Origin: Myxococcota bacterium
Lineage (GTDB): Bacteria > Myxococcota_A > UBA9160 > UBA6930
Direction: 5' to 3'
Length of the DNA: 64,000 bases
NCBI GenBank assembly: GCA_028285625.1
Contig: JANQOX010000008.1
Coordinates: 1-64,000 of the forward strand
A program made the translations under genes and the position numbers. Every line of letters begins with the position of its first letter. The stretch's first letter is position 1. The notes under the pieces are model-generated. The model was not told the DNA's origin, made no database searches, and was given only the letters and a program-made list of their open reading frames with translations. Positions 51,267 to 59,168 of this stretch are shown here, piece after piece.

Positions 51267-51623
51267 ATGGCGCTTCCCGACGATACGACCGTGTTGCTCC
51301 ACAACCCGCGCTGCAGCAAGAGCCGCCAGACCAAGGCGCTGCTCGAAGAGCGCGGGGTCGACTTCGTGGAGCGGCGCTACCTCGAAGAACCGCTCGCCGT
51401 CGACGAGCTTCGCGACCTGGCCGGGCGGCTGGGGCAGCCCGTGCGCGCGTTCACCCGCACGAAGGAGGCCGCCTTCGCCGAGCGCGAACTCGGCGAGGCC
51501 GACGACGACGCGCTGCTCGCGGCGATGGCCGAGGCCCCCATCTTGATGGAGCGCCCGATCCTCGTGCGCGGCGCGCGCGCGGCCGTGGGCCGACCGCCCG
51601 AGCAGGTACTCGAGCTGCTGTGA
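51267..51623 (+). CDS. arsC: ArsC/Spx family arsenate reductase (glutaredoxin-coupled type)
   Basis: A 118-residue ArsC-type protein: LLHNPRCSKSRQTKALLEERGVDF with the catalytic Cys16, YLEEPLAVDELRDLAGRLG, then PILMERPILVRGARAAVGRPPEQVLEL at the C-terminus (split at PILVRG). ArsC reduces arsenate to arsenite with glutathione/glutaredoxin; many family members are of unknown redox function. It lacks an ars operon context: the next genes are an ECF sigma factor and anti-sigma factor. Its TGA lies in the first copy of a triplicated 25-bp junction. Confidence 0.88.
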   Translation: MALPDDTTVLLHNPRCSKSRQTKALLEERGVDFVERRYLEEPLAVDELRDLAGRLGQPVRAFTRTKEAAFAERELGEADDDALLAAMAEAPILMERPILVRGARAAVGRPPEQVLELL

Positions 51624-51685
51624 GCGACGAGCGGTCGAGCTGCGGTGAGTGACGAGCAGTCGAGCTGCCGTGAGTGACGCCAGCG
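51611..51685 (+). repeat. 25-bp sequence repeated three times at the arsC/sigma junction
   Basis: Three consecutive 25-bp units (51611-51635, 51636-51660, 51661-51685), each starting CGAGCTGC and containing GTGAG(C/T)GACG. Unit 1 holds the arsC stop and unit 3 the sigma-factor GTG start. In units 1 and 2 the GTG opens 10-codon frames that end in TGA next to the following GTG. Confidence 0.85.
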
Positions 51686-52290
51686 GGATGCGCTCACCCG
51701 AGGAGGAGGCCGCCCTCGTCGAGCGACTCCGTCGCGGCGACGACGGGGCCTACGAGGCCTGGGTGCGCGAGAGCACGCCGCGCATGCTCGCCGTCGCGCG
51801 TCGGATGATGCGCAGCGAAGACGACGCCCGCGACGTGGTGCAGGAGGCCTTCGTGTCGGCCTTTCGCGCCCTCGATCGCTTCCAGGGAGACGCCCGGCTC
51901 TCGACCTGGCTGCACCGCATCACGGTCAACGCCGCGCTGATGAGGCTGCGGTCGAAGCGCCGGCGCCCCGAAGAGTCGATCGAGGACCAGCTGCCGGGCT
52001 TCCTCGAGGACGGCCACCACGAGCGAACCCCCGTGCCCTGGCAGGAGGGCGGCGCAGACGCCCTGCTCGAACGCGACGAGGTGCGGGGCCGGGTTCGCGC
52101 CGCCATCGACGAGCTGCCCGAGAGCTACCGTAACGTCCTGCTGCTGCGCGACATCGAAGAGCTGGACACCCAAGAGGTGGCGAAGATGCTCGAGCTCAGC
52201 CCGGGTGCCGTGAAGACGCGGCTGCATCGCGCGCGGGTGGCGCTGCGAGAGCATCTCGACCTCCTCCTGCGCGAGGACGACGCCCGATGA
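51670..52290 (+). CDS. ECF (RpoE-type) sigma factor
   Basis: A 206-residue sigma-70 family protein with only regions 2 and 4. Region 2 is MLAVARRMMRSEDDARDVVQEAF then FRALDRFQGDARLSTWLHRI. Region 4 is LPESYRNVLLLRDIEELDTQEVA then LELSPGAVKTRLHRARVALRE. It is followed by an overlapping zinc-finger anti-sigma gene (ATGA), the normal cognate pair. The GTG at 51670 in the third repeat unit is chosen because it gives MSDASGMRSPEEEAAL; GTG at 51649 is in frame but encodes duplicated repeat sequence. Confidence 0.93.
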   Translation: MSDASGMRSPEEEAALVERLRRGDDGAYEAWVRESTPRMLAVARRMMRSEDDARDVVQEAFVSAFRALDRFQGDARLSTWLHRITVNAALMRLRSKRRRPEESIEDQLPGFLEDGHHERTPVPWQEGGADALLERDEVRGRVRAAIDELPESYRNVLLLRDIEELDTQEVAKMLELSPGAVKTRLHRARVALREHLDLLLREDDAR

Positions 52291-52529
52291 GCATGACCTG
52301 CCGGGACCTGGTCGACTTCTTGATGGCGTACCTCGACGAGGAGCTGCCCGAGGCGCAGCGCGCCTCGTTCGAAGAGCACCTGGGGATGTGCCCGCCCTGC
52401 GTGGCCTACCTCGACACCTATCGCGAGACCGTCGCCCTGGGCAAGGCGGTCTGCAGCGAGGACGACAGCCTGCCCGATGACGTGCCCGAGGCGCTGGTGC
52501 AGGCGATCCTCACCGCGCGCCGGAAGTAG
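52287..52529 (+). CDS. zinc-finger (ZAS/zf-HC2) anti-sigma factor
   Basis: An 80-residue soluble anti-sigma domain: CRDLVDFLMAYLDEEL then FEEHLGMCPPC (HxxxCxxC zinc motif) and CVAYLDTYRETVALG. It should bind and hold the upstream ECF sigma factor and may release it on redox or zinc change. It has no membrane segment, so the signal is probably cytoplasmic. ATG overlaps the sigma stop (ATGA). Confidence 0.92.
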   Translation: MSMTCRDLVDFLMAYLDEELPEAQRASFEEHLGMCPPCVAYLDTYRETVALGKAVCSEDDSLPDDVPEALVQAILTARRK

Positions 52530-52554
52530 GTCGTGTCCCGCGGGCGGCCGCTGT

Positions 52555-53691
52555 CTACCGAAGCGGCCGGAAGCAGTTGCGGATCTCCTGCACGAACGTC
52601 TCGGGCTGTTCGAAGGCGGCGAAGTGTCCGCCCTTGTCGAGCTCGTTCCAGTAGACGAGGTTCGTGAAGCGCTTCTCCGCCCAGCGCCGCGACGTGCGCA
52701 GGATCTCCTTGGGGAAGATGCTGCAGCCGGTCGGCACGCCGACGGTGTCCATCGACACCGCGTTGAAGCTCTCCCAGTAGAGGCGCGCCGACGATGCGGC
52801 GTTGCCGGGCAGCCAGTAGAGCATCACGTTGTCCAGCAGTTCGTCGCGCGAGAGCACGTTCTCCGGGTGACCGTCGCAATCGGTCCAGGCCCAGAACTTC
52901 TCGAGAATCCAGGCCGCCTGGCCGGCCGGCGAGTCGGCGAGGCCGTAGCCGAGGGTCTGGGGGCGTGTGCTCTGCTGCTTGGAGTAGCCCGAGTCCCACT
53001 GCTGGTAGTGGTTCAGCGCGGCGAGGGCCTGCTGCTCGCTCTCGGTGAGGTCGCCCATGGTCTCCGGGTCGGGCGGGGCGATGGGCATGTTCAGGTGGAT
53101 GCCGCGGCAGCGCGCCGTGTCGCGCATGCCGATCATGGTCGTGACCATGGCGCCCCAGTCGCCGCCCTGGGCCACGTACTTCGGGTAGCCAAGGCCCTCC
53201 ATGAGTTCGCCCCAGGTGTCGGCGATGCGCTCGACGCCCCACCCGGTCTCGCTGGGTTTGTCCGAGAACCCATAGCCAGGAAGCGAAGGGCAGACGACGT
53301 GGAAGGCGTCGGCCGGGTCGCCGCCGTGGGCGGCGGGGTCGCTGAGGGGTCCGATGACCTTCTGGAACTCGACCACCGAACCGGGCCAGCCGTGGGTCAT
53401 GACCAGGGGCAGCGCGTTCGCTTCGGGCGATCGTGCGTGCAGGAAGTGGATGCCCAGGCCGCCGACCTCGGCGCGAAACTGCGGCACCTGGTTCAGCAGG
53501 GCCTCGCGTGCGCGCCAGTCGTACTTCTCGCCCCAGTAGGCGCAGACCTCCTGCACGTAGGCCAGGGGAATGCCCTGGGTCCAGTCGTCGACCGTCTCGG
53601 CGTTGGGCCAGCGCGTGCGCGCCAGTCGCTGCTTCAGGTCTTCGAGGTCGGCGTCGCTCGTCTCGATCCGAAAGGGCTTGGCCTCGGCCAT
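52555..53691 (-). CDS. epoxide hydrolase (EHN-type alpha/beta hydrolase)
   Basis: A 378-residue epoxide hydrolase with the N-terminal EHN domain (FRIETSDADLEDLKQRLARTRWP) and an alpha/beta core: MTHGWPGSVVEF, PSLPGYGFSDKP, nucleophile GGDWGAMV (Asp), and GGHFAAFEQPE with the His. It opens epoxides to diols through a covalent ester on Asp. The ATG at 53691 has GGAGG 6 nt upstream; an earlier in-frame ATG (53718) is less likely. It is convergent with the anti-sigma gene, 25 bp apart. Confidence 0.93.
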   Translation of the reverse strand: MAEAKPFRIETSDADLEDLKQRLARTRWPNAETVDDWTQGIPLAYVQEVCAYWGEKYDWRAREALLNQVPQFRAEVGGLGIHFLHARSPEANALPLVMTHGWPGSVVEFQKVIGPLSDPAAHGGDPADAFHVVCPSLPGYGFSDKPSETGWGVERIADTWGELMEGLGYPKYVAQGGDWGAMVTTMIGMRDTARCRGIHLNMPIAPPDPETMGDLTESEQQALAALNHYQQWDSGYSKQQSTRPQTLGYGLADSPAGQAAWILEKFWAWTDCDGHPENVLSRDELLDNVMLYWLPGNAASSARLYWESFNAVSMDTVGVPTGCSIFPKEILRTSRRWAEKRFTNLVYWNELDKGGHFAAFEQPETFVQEIRNCFRPLR

Positions 53692-53725
53692 CGTGTCCTC
53701 CGACGGTGGGAGAGCCACGGTAGCT

Positions 53726-55249
53726 CTACCGGCGAAGGCGCATCAGCCCCCCGAAGAGCCTGGCCACGGTGGGCGTGAGGCGCGTGCGGGTGTACTGGCC
53801 CGCGGCGCGCTTCAGGACTTCGGCCTGGGTGGGGTAGGGGAAGATCACGTTTCCGAAGGTGCCGAGGCCGATGCCCTGCTGGATGGCCAGGGTGACGGGC
53901 GTGATCAGTTCGCCCGCGTGGGACGCCACGATGGTGGCGCCCAGGATCTGGTCGGTGCCCTTCTTCACGTGGATCTTGGCGAAGCCCTCCTCCTCGCCGT
54001 CGGTGACGGCGCGGTTGGTGTCGGCCATGGGCGCTTCATAGGTGTCCACCTCGATCCCGCGCTCGGCGGCCTGGTGGGCGTAGAGCCCGACGTGCGCGAT
54101 CTCGGGGTCGGTGTAGGTGCACCAGGGCATCACCAGGTCCGAGAGCTTCTTGCGCCCGAAGAAGAGTGCGTTCTGTACCACGATCTTCGCGGCGGCGTCG
54201 GCCGCGTGCGTGAACTTCCACGCCATGCAGCAGTCGCCGGCGGCGAAGATGTGCTTGTTCGAGGTCCGCAGCTGGTCGTCCACTTCGACGCCCTTGCGCG
54301 GGTCGAAGCGCACGCCCACGGTCTCGAGGCCCATGCCCTCGACGTTGGGCGCGCGGCCGGCGCCCACGAGAATCTCGTCCACCACGATTGCGCGTTCCCG
54401 GCCCTCGCTGCAGCGGACGTGAACGACCTTCTCGTCGCCGCGCTTCGACACCCGCTCGATGGAGCAGCCGAGCACGAGCTCGACGCCATCGCGCACGAAC
54501 GCCTCCTGGACGATGGCCGCCGCGTCGGCGTCTTCGCGCGAGAGGATGTGGGGCCCCATCTCGAGGATCGCCACCTCGGATCCCAGGCGGCGAAAGCTCT
54601 GGGCGAGTTCGCAGCCGATGGGCCCGGCGCCGATCACGGCCAGGCGGCGCGGGCGTTCGGTGAGCGTGAAGACGGTCTCGTTGTCCAGGTAGCCCGCCTC
54701 GGCCAGGCCCTCGATCCCCGGTGCGACGGCGCGCGCACCGGTGGCGACGACGGCGCGCTTGAACTGCAGTTCGGTGCCGTCCACGTCGACGCGTCCCTGG
54801 CCCAGGAAGCGCGCCTCGCCCAGGTAGACGTCGATGCCGAACTCGTCGCGGTAGCGGCGCGCCGAGTCCTCGTGGCTGATGCGGCTGCGGATCTCCCGCA
54901 TGCGCTCCATGGCGGCTGCGAAGTCGGGCGGGGCGTCGGACACGTCGAGCCCGAGCTTGCCCGCGCTGCGCGCATCGTGGACGGTGCGGGCGGCCTTGAT
55001 CACGGCCTTGCTCGGCACGCACCCTACGTTCAGGCAGTCGCCACCCATGAGGTGCCGCTCGATCAGCGCCACGCGGGCCCCGAGGCTCGACGCCACCAGC
55101 GCGGTGATGAGCCCCGCCGTGCCGGCGCCGAGAACCACCAGGTTGTAGCGGCCCTCCGGCGTGGGGTTGATCCAGTCGTGCGGATGGACGTTGGCGACCA
55201 GCTTCTGGTTGTGGGCGTCCTGGGGTTCCACGGTCACGGGCTTCGGCAT
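53726..55249 (-). CDS. FAD-dependent pyridine nucleotide-disulfide oxidoreductase (mercuric reductase-like)
   Basis: A 507-residue enzyme of the dihydrolipoamide/mercuric reductase type: LVVLGAGTAGLITALVAS (FAD), redox-active GGDCLNVGCVPSK, LAVIGAGPIGCELAQ (NAD(P)H), IFAAGDCC, and a C-terminal dimerisation domain. It lacks the N-terminal HMA domain and the C-terminal paired cysteines of real MerA, so mercury reduction is unlikely. Paired with TVP38-type membrane proteins it is common in many genomes. AGGAG lies 3 nt before the ATG and overlaps the TVP38 stop. TVP38 is 8 bp upstream, so one operon. Confidence 0.92.
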   Translation of the reverse strand: MPKPVTVEPQDAHNQKLVANVHPHDWINPTPEGRYNLVVLGAGTAGLITALVASSLGARVALIERHLMGGDCLNVGCVPSKAVIKAARTVHDARSAGKLGLDVSDAPPDFAAAMERMREIRSRISHEDSARRYRDEFGIDVYLGEARFLGQGRVDVDGTELQFKRAVVATGARAVAPGIEGLAEAGYLDNETVFTLTERPRRLAVIGAGPIGCELAQSFRRLGSEVAILEMGPHILSREDADAAAIVQEAFVRDGVELVLGCSIERVSKRGDEKVVHVRCSEGRERAIVVDEILVGAGRAPNVEGMGLETVGVRFDPRKGVEVDDQLRTSNKHIFAAGDCCMAWKFTHAADAAAKIVVQNALFFGRKKLSDLVMPWCTYTDPEIAHVGLYAHQAAERGIEVDTYEAPMADTNRAVTDGEEEGFAKIHVKKGTDQILGATIVASHAGELITPVTLAIQQGIGLGTFGNVIFPYPTQAEVLKRAAGQYTRTRLTPTVARLFGGLMRLRR

Positions 55250-55257
55250 GTCGTCTC

Positions 55258-56025
55258 CTAGGCGTCGGCGAGAGGTGCGGCGTCGGCGCCGGTTCCGGTG
55301 GCGTCTTCGGTGGCTTCCTGCAGTGCCCGCCGGGCCGTGCGCGCCACGAGGATGGCGACGGCGAAGGTCGCGATGAGTCCGACCACGAGCACCGCGATCT
55401 GCGCGGGCCCCTGCTCGGGCGTCGCGCCCCCGGCGACCGCGGCCACGTCGCCCGCGACCTTGCCGAGGTACACGTAGGCGAGCGTGCCCGGCAACATGCC
55501 GAGCGACGCGATCACGTAGTCACCCAGGCTCACCTTGGTGAGACCCAGGCCGTAGTTGAGCAGGTTGAACGGAAAGACCGGGGACAGCCGGAGCAGGAAC
55601 ACGATCTTGCGCCCCTCGCGCCCGACGGCCCGATCGATGGCAGCGAAGCGGGCGTCGCCTGCAATGCGGCGCTCGATGGCGCTGCGCGCCACGTAGCGTG
55701 CCACCAGGAAGGCCGCCGTCGACCCGATCACGGCGGCGATGAAGACGTAGAGGGTGCCCTGCACCACGCCGAAGATCGCGCCGCCGGCCAGCGTCACCAG
55801 CAGGCCGGGCACGAAGGCGACGACGGCCAGCGCGTAGCCGAGCACGAAGACCACCGGTCCGAGGGCGCCCTGGGCGCCGACCCACTCGGCAAAGGCCGGC
55901 ACATAGGCTCCGGCCTGGCGGCCCAGCCAGATCACCCCGGCGAGTGCGACGACGCCGAGGACGATGCGCGCCCACGGCACGCCGCCCGCGGGCTCCTGCT
56001 CCTGTCCGGTTGCTTCGTCGCTCAT
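55258..56025 (-). CDS. TVP38/TMEM64 (VTT domain) membrane protein
   Basis: A 255-residue membrane protein with about six hydrophobic segments and the SNARE-associated/VTT hallmark: FVPGLLVTLAGGAIFGVVQGTLYVF (here cited as PGLLVTLAGGAIFG), GSTAAFLVARYVAR, and SPVFPFNLLNYGLGLTKV. Related DedA/TVP38 proteins scramble or flip lipids. A GAGGAG lies 3 nt before the ATG. It is the first gene of a two-gene unit with the FAD disulfide reductase. Confidence 0.92.
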   Translation of the reverse strand: MSDEATGQEQEPAGGVPWARIVLGVVALAGVIWLGRQAGAYVPAFAEWVGAQGALGPVVFVLGYALAVVAFVPGLLVTLAGGAIFGVVQGTLYVFIAAVIGSTAAFLVARYVARSAIERRIAGDARFAAIDRAVGREGRKIVFLLRLSPVFPFNLLNYGLGLTKVSLGDYVIASLGMLPGTLAYVYLGKVAGDVAAVAGGATPEQGPAQIAVLVVGLIATFAVAILVARTARRALQEATEDATGTGADAAPLADA

Positions 56026-56096
56026 GGGCTCCTCGGTGCGCCGATTCGTTCGGCGCGACGTTCGGGGTCTTGCTGCTGCGATGCTTGCGCACCCCC

Positions 56097-56137
56097 GAGG
56101 TTACGCCCGTTCGCCCTCGGGGTTTCGCGGTAACCTC
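56097..56137 (+). promoter_or_regulatory. inverted repeat overlapping the -10 of the SDR gene
   Basis: GAGGTTAC (56097-56104) and its inverse GTAACCTC (56130-56137) are perfect 8-bp half-sites, 33 bp centre to centre, about three helical turns. The second half-site covers TAACCT (56131-56136), the -10-like box 7 nt before the SDR ATG. This is the layout of a repressor operator or a looped site. Confidence 0.5.
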
Positions 56138-56143
56138 CGCGTC

Positions 56144-56983
56144 ATGAGCGGCGTATCCCCCGATTCGAACGATCCTTCATCGCCCTCCGCGGCGCCTGCC
56201 GGCCCGCGCCGGCGGGCCGTCGTGACCGGAGCCTCCGCAGGCATCGGCGAGGCCTTCGCCGAGCGACTGGCTGCGGACCGCACGGATCTCGTCCTGGTGG
56301 CCCGGCGGCTCGACCGCCTCGAGCAGCTGGCCGAGCGCCTGGAGCGGCAGCGCCGCGTCGCAGTCGAGGTGCTCGCCGCCGACCTCACCGACCCCGAAGA
56401 CCTGGCTTCGCTCGCCGGGCGCCTGGCCGAACGGCCGCCGGACCTGCTGGTGAACAACGCCGGCTTCGGCAGCAGCGGTCCCTTCGCCCGGCTGCCGGTC
56501 GATGGCGAGTTGGGCCAGATCCAGCTCAACGTGCTGGCGCTGGTGCGGCTCACCCACGCCGTGGTGCCCGGCATGGTGGAGCGCGGTCGCGGCGACGTGA
56601 TCAACGTCTCGTCGCTCGCGAGCCTGTCGCCGCTTCCGTTCTCGACCACCTACGGCGCGACCAAGGCCTTCGTGACCTCGTTTACCGAAGGGCTCGCCGA
56701 AGAGCTGCGGGGGTCGGGCGTGCGCATGCAGGCGCTGCTGCCCGGGTTCACGCGAACGGAGTTCCAGGAGGTCGCCGGCGTCGACACGGGCGGCGTCCCC
56801 GAGATGGCCTGGATGTCGGCGGAGGCCGTGGTCGAGGCCTCCCTGGCCGCACTCGCCCGCGGCGACGTGCGCTGCATCCCCGGTGGTGCGAATCGCGTGG
56901 TGGCGGTCGTTCAGGGCTCTACGCCCAGCGCCCTGACCCGGCGCCTGCTCGGTGCCTTCATGCGCCGCACGATGGACGAATAG
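56144..56983 (+). CDS. short-chain dehydrogenase/reductase
   Basis: A 279-residue classical SDR: VVTGASAGIGEAFAERL, VNNAGFGSSGPF, catalytic INVSSLASLSPLPFSTTYGATKAF (given here as YGATKAF with Ser upstream), and LLPGFTRTEF. It should be an NAD(P)(H)-dependent oxidoreductase on a hydroxyl/keto substrate, possibly an acyl chain. ATG at 56144 is supported by TAACCT at 7 nt. It is divergent from TVP38 and is followed by a TetR regulator. Confidence 0.92.
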   Translation: MSGVSPDSNDPSSPSAAPAGPRRRAVVTGASAGIGEAFAERLAADRTDLVLVARRLDRLEQLAERLERQRRVAVEVLAADLTDPEDLASLAGRLAERPPDLLVNNAGFGSSGPFARLPVDGELGQIQLNVLALVRLTHAVVPGMVERGRGDVINVSSLASLSPLPFSTTYGATKAFVTSFTEGLAEELRGSGVRMQALLPGFTRTEFQEVAGVDTGGVPEMAWMSAEAVVEASLAALARGDVRCIPGGANRVVAVVQGSTPSALTRRLLGAFMRRTMDE

Positions 56984-57078
56984 TCCGCCCAGCGGGTCGG
57001 GGGCCGCCCACGGATCGAGGCCGAGTCCGACCGCGGCTCGGCGCGGAGCCGCTCAGGGCAGGCGGTCCCCTCGGGAAG

Positions 57079-57103
57079 TAGACGGGGCAGAGCGCCCCGT
57101 CTA
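57079..57103 (+). promoter_or_regulatory. perfect 25-bp palindrome overlapping the TetR gene promoter
   Basis: Arms TAGACGGGGC and GCCCCGTCTA (10 bp each, perfect) around a 5-nt AGAGC centre. The right arm runs into TAGACT (57102-57107), a -10-like box 12 nt before the tetR ATG. The position fits an autoregulatory TetR operator. As RNA from an upstream start it would be a strong hairpin, but no T-tract follows. Confidence 0.6.
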
Positions 57104-57119
57104 GACTGAACTGAACTTC

Positions 57120-57767
57120 ATGTCAGTCCCTTCCCCCTCCGCCGATCCGGCGGTCGCGCCTCGCCACGCCGGTCGTGACCCGTCCGCCACCCGCCAGCGG
57201 TTCCTCGACGCCGGCACGGCGCTCTTCGCCCGGCGCGGGTTGCACGACGTGACCAGCGCCCAGATCGCGCGCGAGGCCGGCTTCGCCACCGGGACGTTCT
57301 ACCTGCACTTCAAGGACAAGCAGGCGCTCTTTCGCGAGATCGTGTTCGGAGCCCTGGCCGAGCTGCGCGCGCGGCAGGACCGTGCCGGCGAGCGCGCCGC
57401 CGGAGATCTGGCGTCGGGAGATCTGGCCGTGTTCCGCGCGCGCGCCGAAGAACTGCTCGCCTTCGCCGAGGACAATCGCGACCTGATCCGTGTGGTCTTC
57501 GGGCGCGGCGGCGAGAGCGCGACGCTCGGCGAGGAGATCCTCGACGAGATCGTGCCCGGCATCGAGAGCGTGCTGCGCTGGCGCAAGGACCGCGGTGAGG
57601 CCCCTGCGAGCCTGCACGAGACCGCCGCCGCGCAGGCGATCGCCGGAATGATGGTGCGCCTCGTCGCCTGGTGGATCGACCACCCGGACGACGCCACCCG
57701 CGACGACGTCGTCGAGACCCTGATTCGAATGCACCCGATCCACGGGGTGTCCGCCCGCAACGCGTAG
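57120..57767 (+). CDS. TetR family transcriptional regulator
   Basis: A 215-residue TetR protein with the N-terminal helix-turn-helix (RQRFLDAGTALFARRGLHDV, then IAREAGFATGTFYLHFKDKQALF) and a helical ligand/dimer domain. It sits between an SDR and a diiron-like protein and is followed by lipid beta-oxidation genes, so an acyl-CoA or fatty-acid ligand is plausible. A perfect 25-bp palindrome overlaps its promoter, which suggests autorepression. Confidence 0.93.
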   Translation: MSVPSPSADPAVAPRHAGRDPSATRQRFLDAGTALFARRGLHDVTSAQIAREAGFATGTFYLHFKDKQALFREIVFGALAELRARQDRAGERAAGDLASGDLAVFRARAEELLAFAEDNRDLIRVVFGRGGESATLGEEILDEIVPGIESVLRWRKDRGEAPASLHETAAAQAIAGMMVRLVAWWIDHPDDATRDDVVETLIRMHPIHGVSARNA

Positions 57768-57822
57768 CCCCCGCTACGCCCCAGCCGCGTAGCGTTGGCT
57801 GCGCCCCGAAAGCCGAGGAACC

Positions 57823-58944
57823 ATGTCCGACCACATCACCCATGACCCCATCTACAACACCGTCGATCGCGACAACTTCATGTCGATGATCGAGGTCGAT
57901 CGCTACGCCGACCGCGCCGACGCCTTCGATCAGATCATCGCCATGACGCGAGACCACTTCTGGGACCCGGGCGACCCGCGCTACGTCGACTACGACGCCG
58001 AGCCCTTCGACAGCGAGAACGAGACGATCATGCCTCGCGACTTCTCGCCCGAGCTCAACTGCGCGGTGAAGGACCGGCTCGACGAGCGCCAGCAGATCCA
58101 GCTGGCGAACGAGAGCACGCGGTTCCAGCTCTCGTCGATCCTGCACGGCGAGCAGGGCGCGCTGTCGCTCTCTACGAGCCTCGCCATGATCCTGCGCGAC
58201 CCCGGTGCGCAGGAGTACGCCACCAACCAGGCTCGCGAAGAGGCGCGCCACGTGAACGGCTTTTCCCGCTACATCGGCAAGCGATGGGGTACGCCGCTGG
58301 CGTCGGGTACGACGCTCGCGAATCTGATGAACGAGATCGTGATGGCGCCCGAGGTCTACAAGAAGCTCGTCGGCATGCAGATGCTGATCGAGGGCCTGGC
58401 CATGGGTGCGTTCGCCACGATCCACTCGAAGACCAACGACCCGCTGCTGCGCCGGGTGGTGCAGCTGGTGATGGCCGACGAGGCCTTCCACCATCGCTTC
58501 GGCAAGATCTGGGCCGACAAGACCGTGCCCAGCCTGTCGCCCGAAGAGCACGAGAAGGTCGAGGACTGGGCCGCCCAGTGCTTCCAGACCCTGCTGTTCA
58601 ACCTGATCAACTCCGAGCAGAAGCAGGCCATCTACCCGCAGTTCGGCCTCGAGTGGGAGTGGGTGCGCGGCGCGATCATGGAGGCCTTCAGCGACGAAGA
58701 CCGCCGCAAGGGCATGACCGAGAGCACCAACATCTTCCGCGTGCTCATCAAGACCCTGCTCAAGGCCGGCATCATCACGGACCGCACCAAGCCCGTGTAC
58801 GGCGCCTGGGTCGACATGGAAGAGCTGCGGCAGGAAGACGACGAGGTCGCGGGCTCCGACATCGCCGACGCCACCGTCGACGAGCTGCGCGAGATCAACT
58901 CGGGCCGCCGCATGATCAGCAAGGCGCTCAAGAAGAGCGCCTGA
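57823..58944 (+). CDS. ferritin-like/R2-like diiron oxygenase-type protein
   Basis: A 373-residue helical protein with the metal-ligand pattern of R2-like diiron proteins: LHGEQGALSLS, NQAREEARHVNGFSRYI (ExxH), IEGLAMGAFA and MADEAFHHRFGKIWAD (ExxH). It may be an N-oxygenase, fatty-acid or alkane-type oxidase; the sequence does not decide. GAGGA lies 3 nt before the ATG. It is directly downstream of tetR and upstream of the SDR-MaoC pair, so it may be part of the regulated lipid pathway. It is not closely similar to the DUF455-type protein at 36536. Confidence 0.8.
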   Translation: MSDHITHDPIYNTVDRDNFMSMIEVDRYADRADAFDQIIAMTRDHFWDPGDPRYVDYDAEPFDSENETIMPRDFSPELNCAVKDRLDERQQIQLANESTRFQLSSILHGEQGALSLSTSLAMILRDPGAQEYATNQAREEARHVNGFSRYIGKRWGTPLASGTTLANLMNEIVMAPEVYKKLVGMQMLIEGLAMGAFATIHSKTNDPLLRRVVQLVMADEAFHHRFGKIWADKTVPSLSPEEHEKVEDWAAQCFQTLLFNLINSEQKQAIYPQFGLEWEWVRGAIMEAFSDEDRRKGMTESTNIFRVLIKTLLKAGIITDRTKPVYGAWVDMEELRQEDDEVAGSDIADATVDELREINSGRRMISKALKKSA

Positions 58945-58993
58945 GCGAACCGGGCGCTCCCCGGAGCGTCTGACCCGCCAGGGGACCGTTCCC

Positions 58994-59017
58994 GGTGCCG
59001 GGCCTGAGCCCGGCGCC
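58994..59017 (+). terminator. terminator-like hairpin after the diiron-like gene
   Basis: GCCGGGC-CTGA-GCCCGGC (58997-59014) is a perfect 7-bp stem, extendable to 10 bp with one G-T pair by the flanking GGT and GCC. No clear T-tract follows. The rest of the 224-bp gap 58945-59168 is very GC-rich and holds no gene. Confidence 0.45.
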
Positions 59018-59168
59018 GGGGCGTGCTCCCCCCGGACTTCCGCTAAGCTGCGGCGTTTTCCGCCGGTCGGGGCTCGCTCCCGCTGCGGCGAAACCGGCCC
59101 GCCGGAACCCCCGGCGCGCCGACTTCTGCCGGCCGAGGCACCCCCCGGCCTGGCATGCGAGGAGAGAC

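Noticed and set aside
51267..51623. An arsenic-resistance operon
   Set aside because: Only an ArsC-family protein is present; no arsR, arsB/acr3 or arsA lies within the window and the downstream genes are a sigma/anti-sigma pair.
53726..55249. Calling the FAD disulfide reductase MerA and the window a mercury-resistance locus
   Set aside because: The HMA domain and C-terminal cysteine pair of MerA are absent and no other mer gene is nearby.
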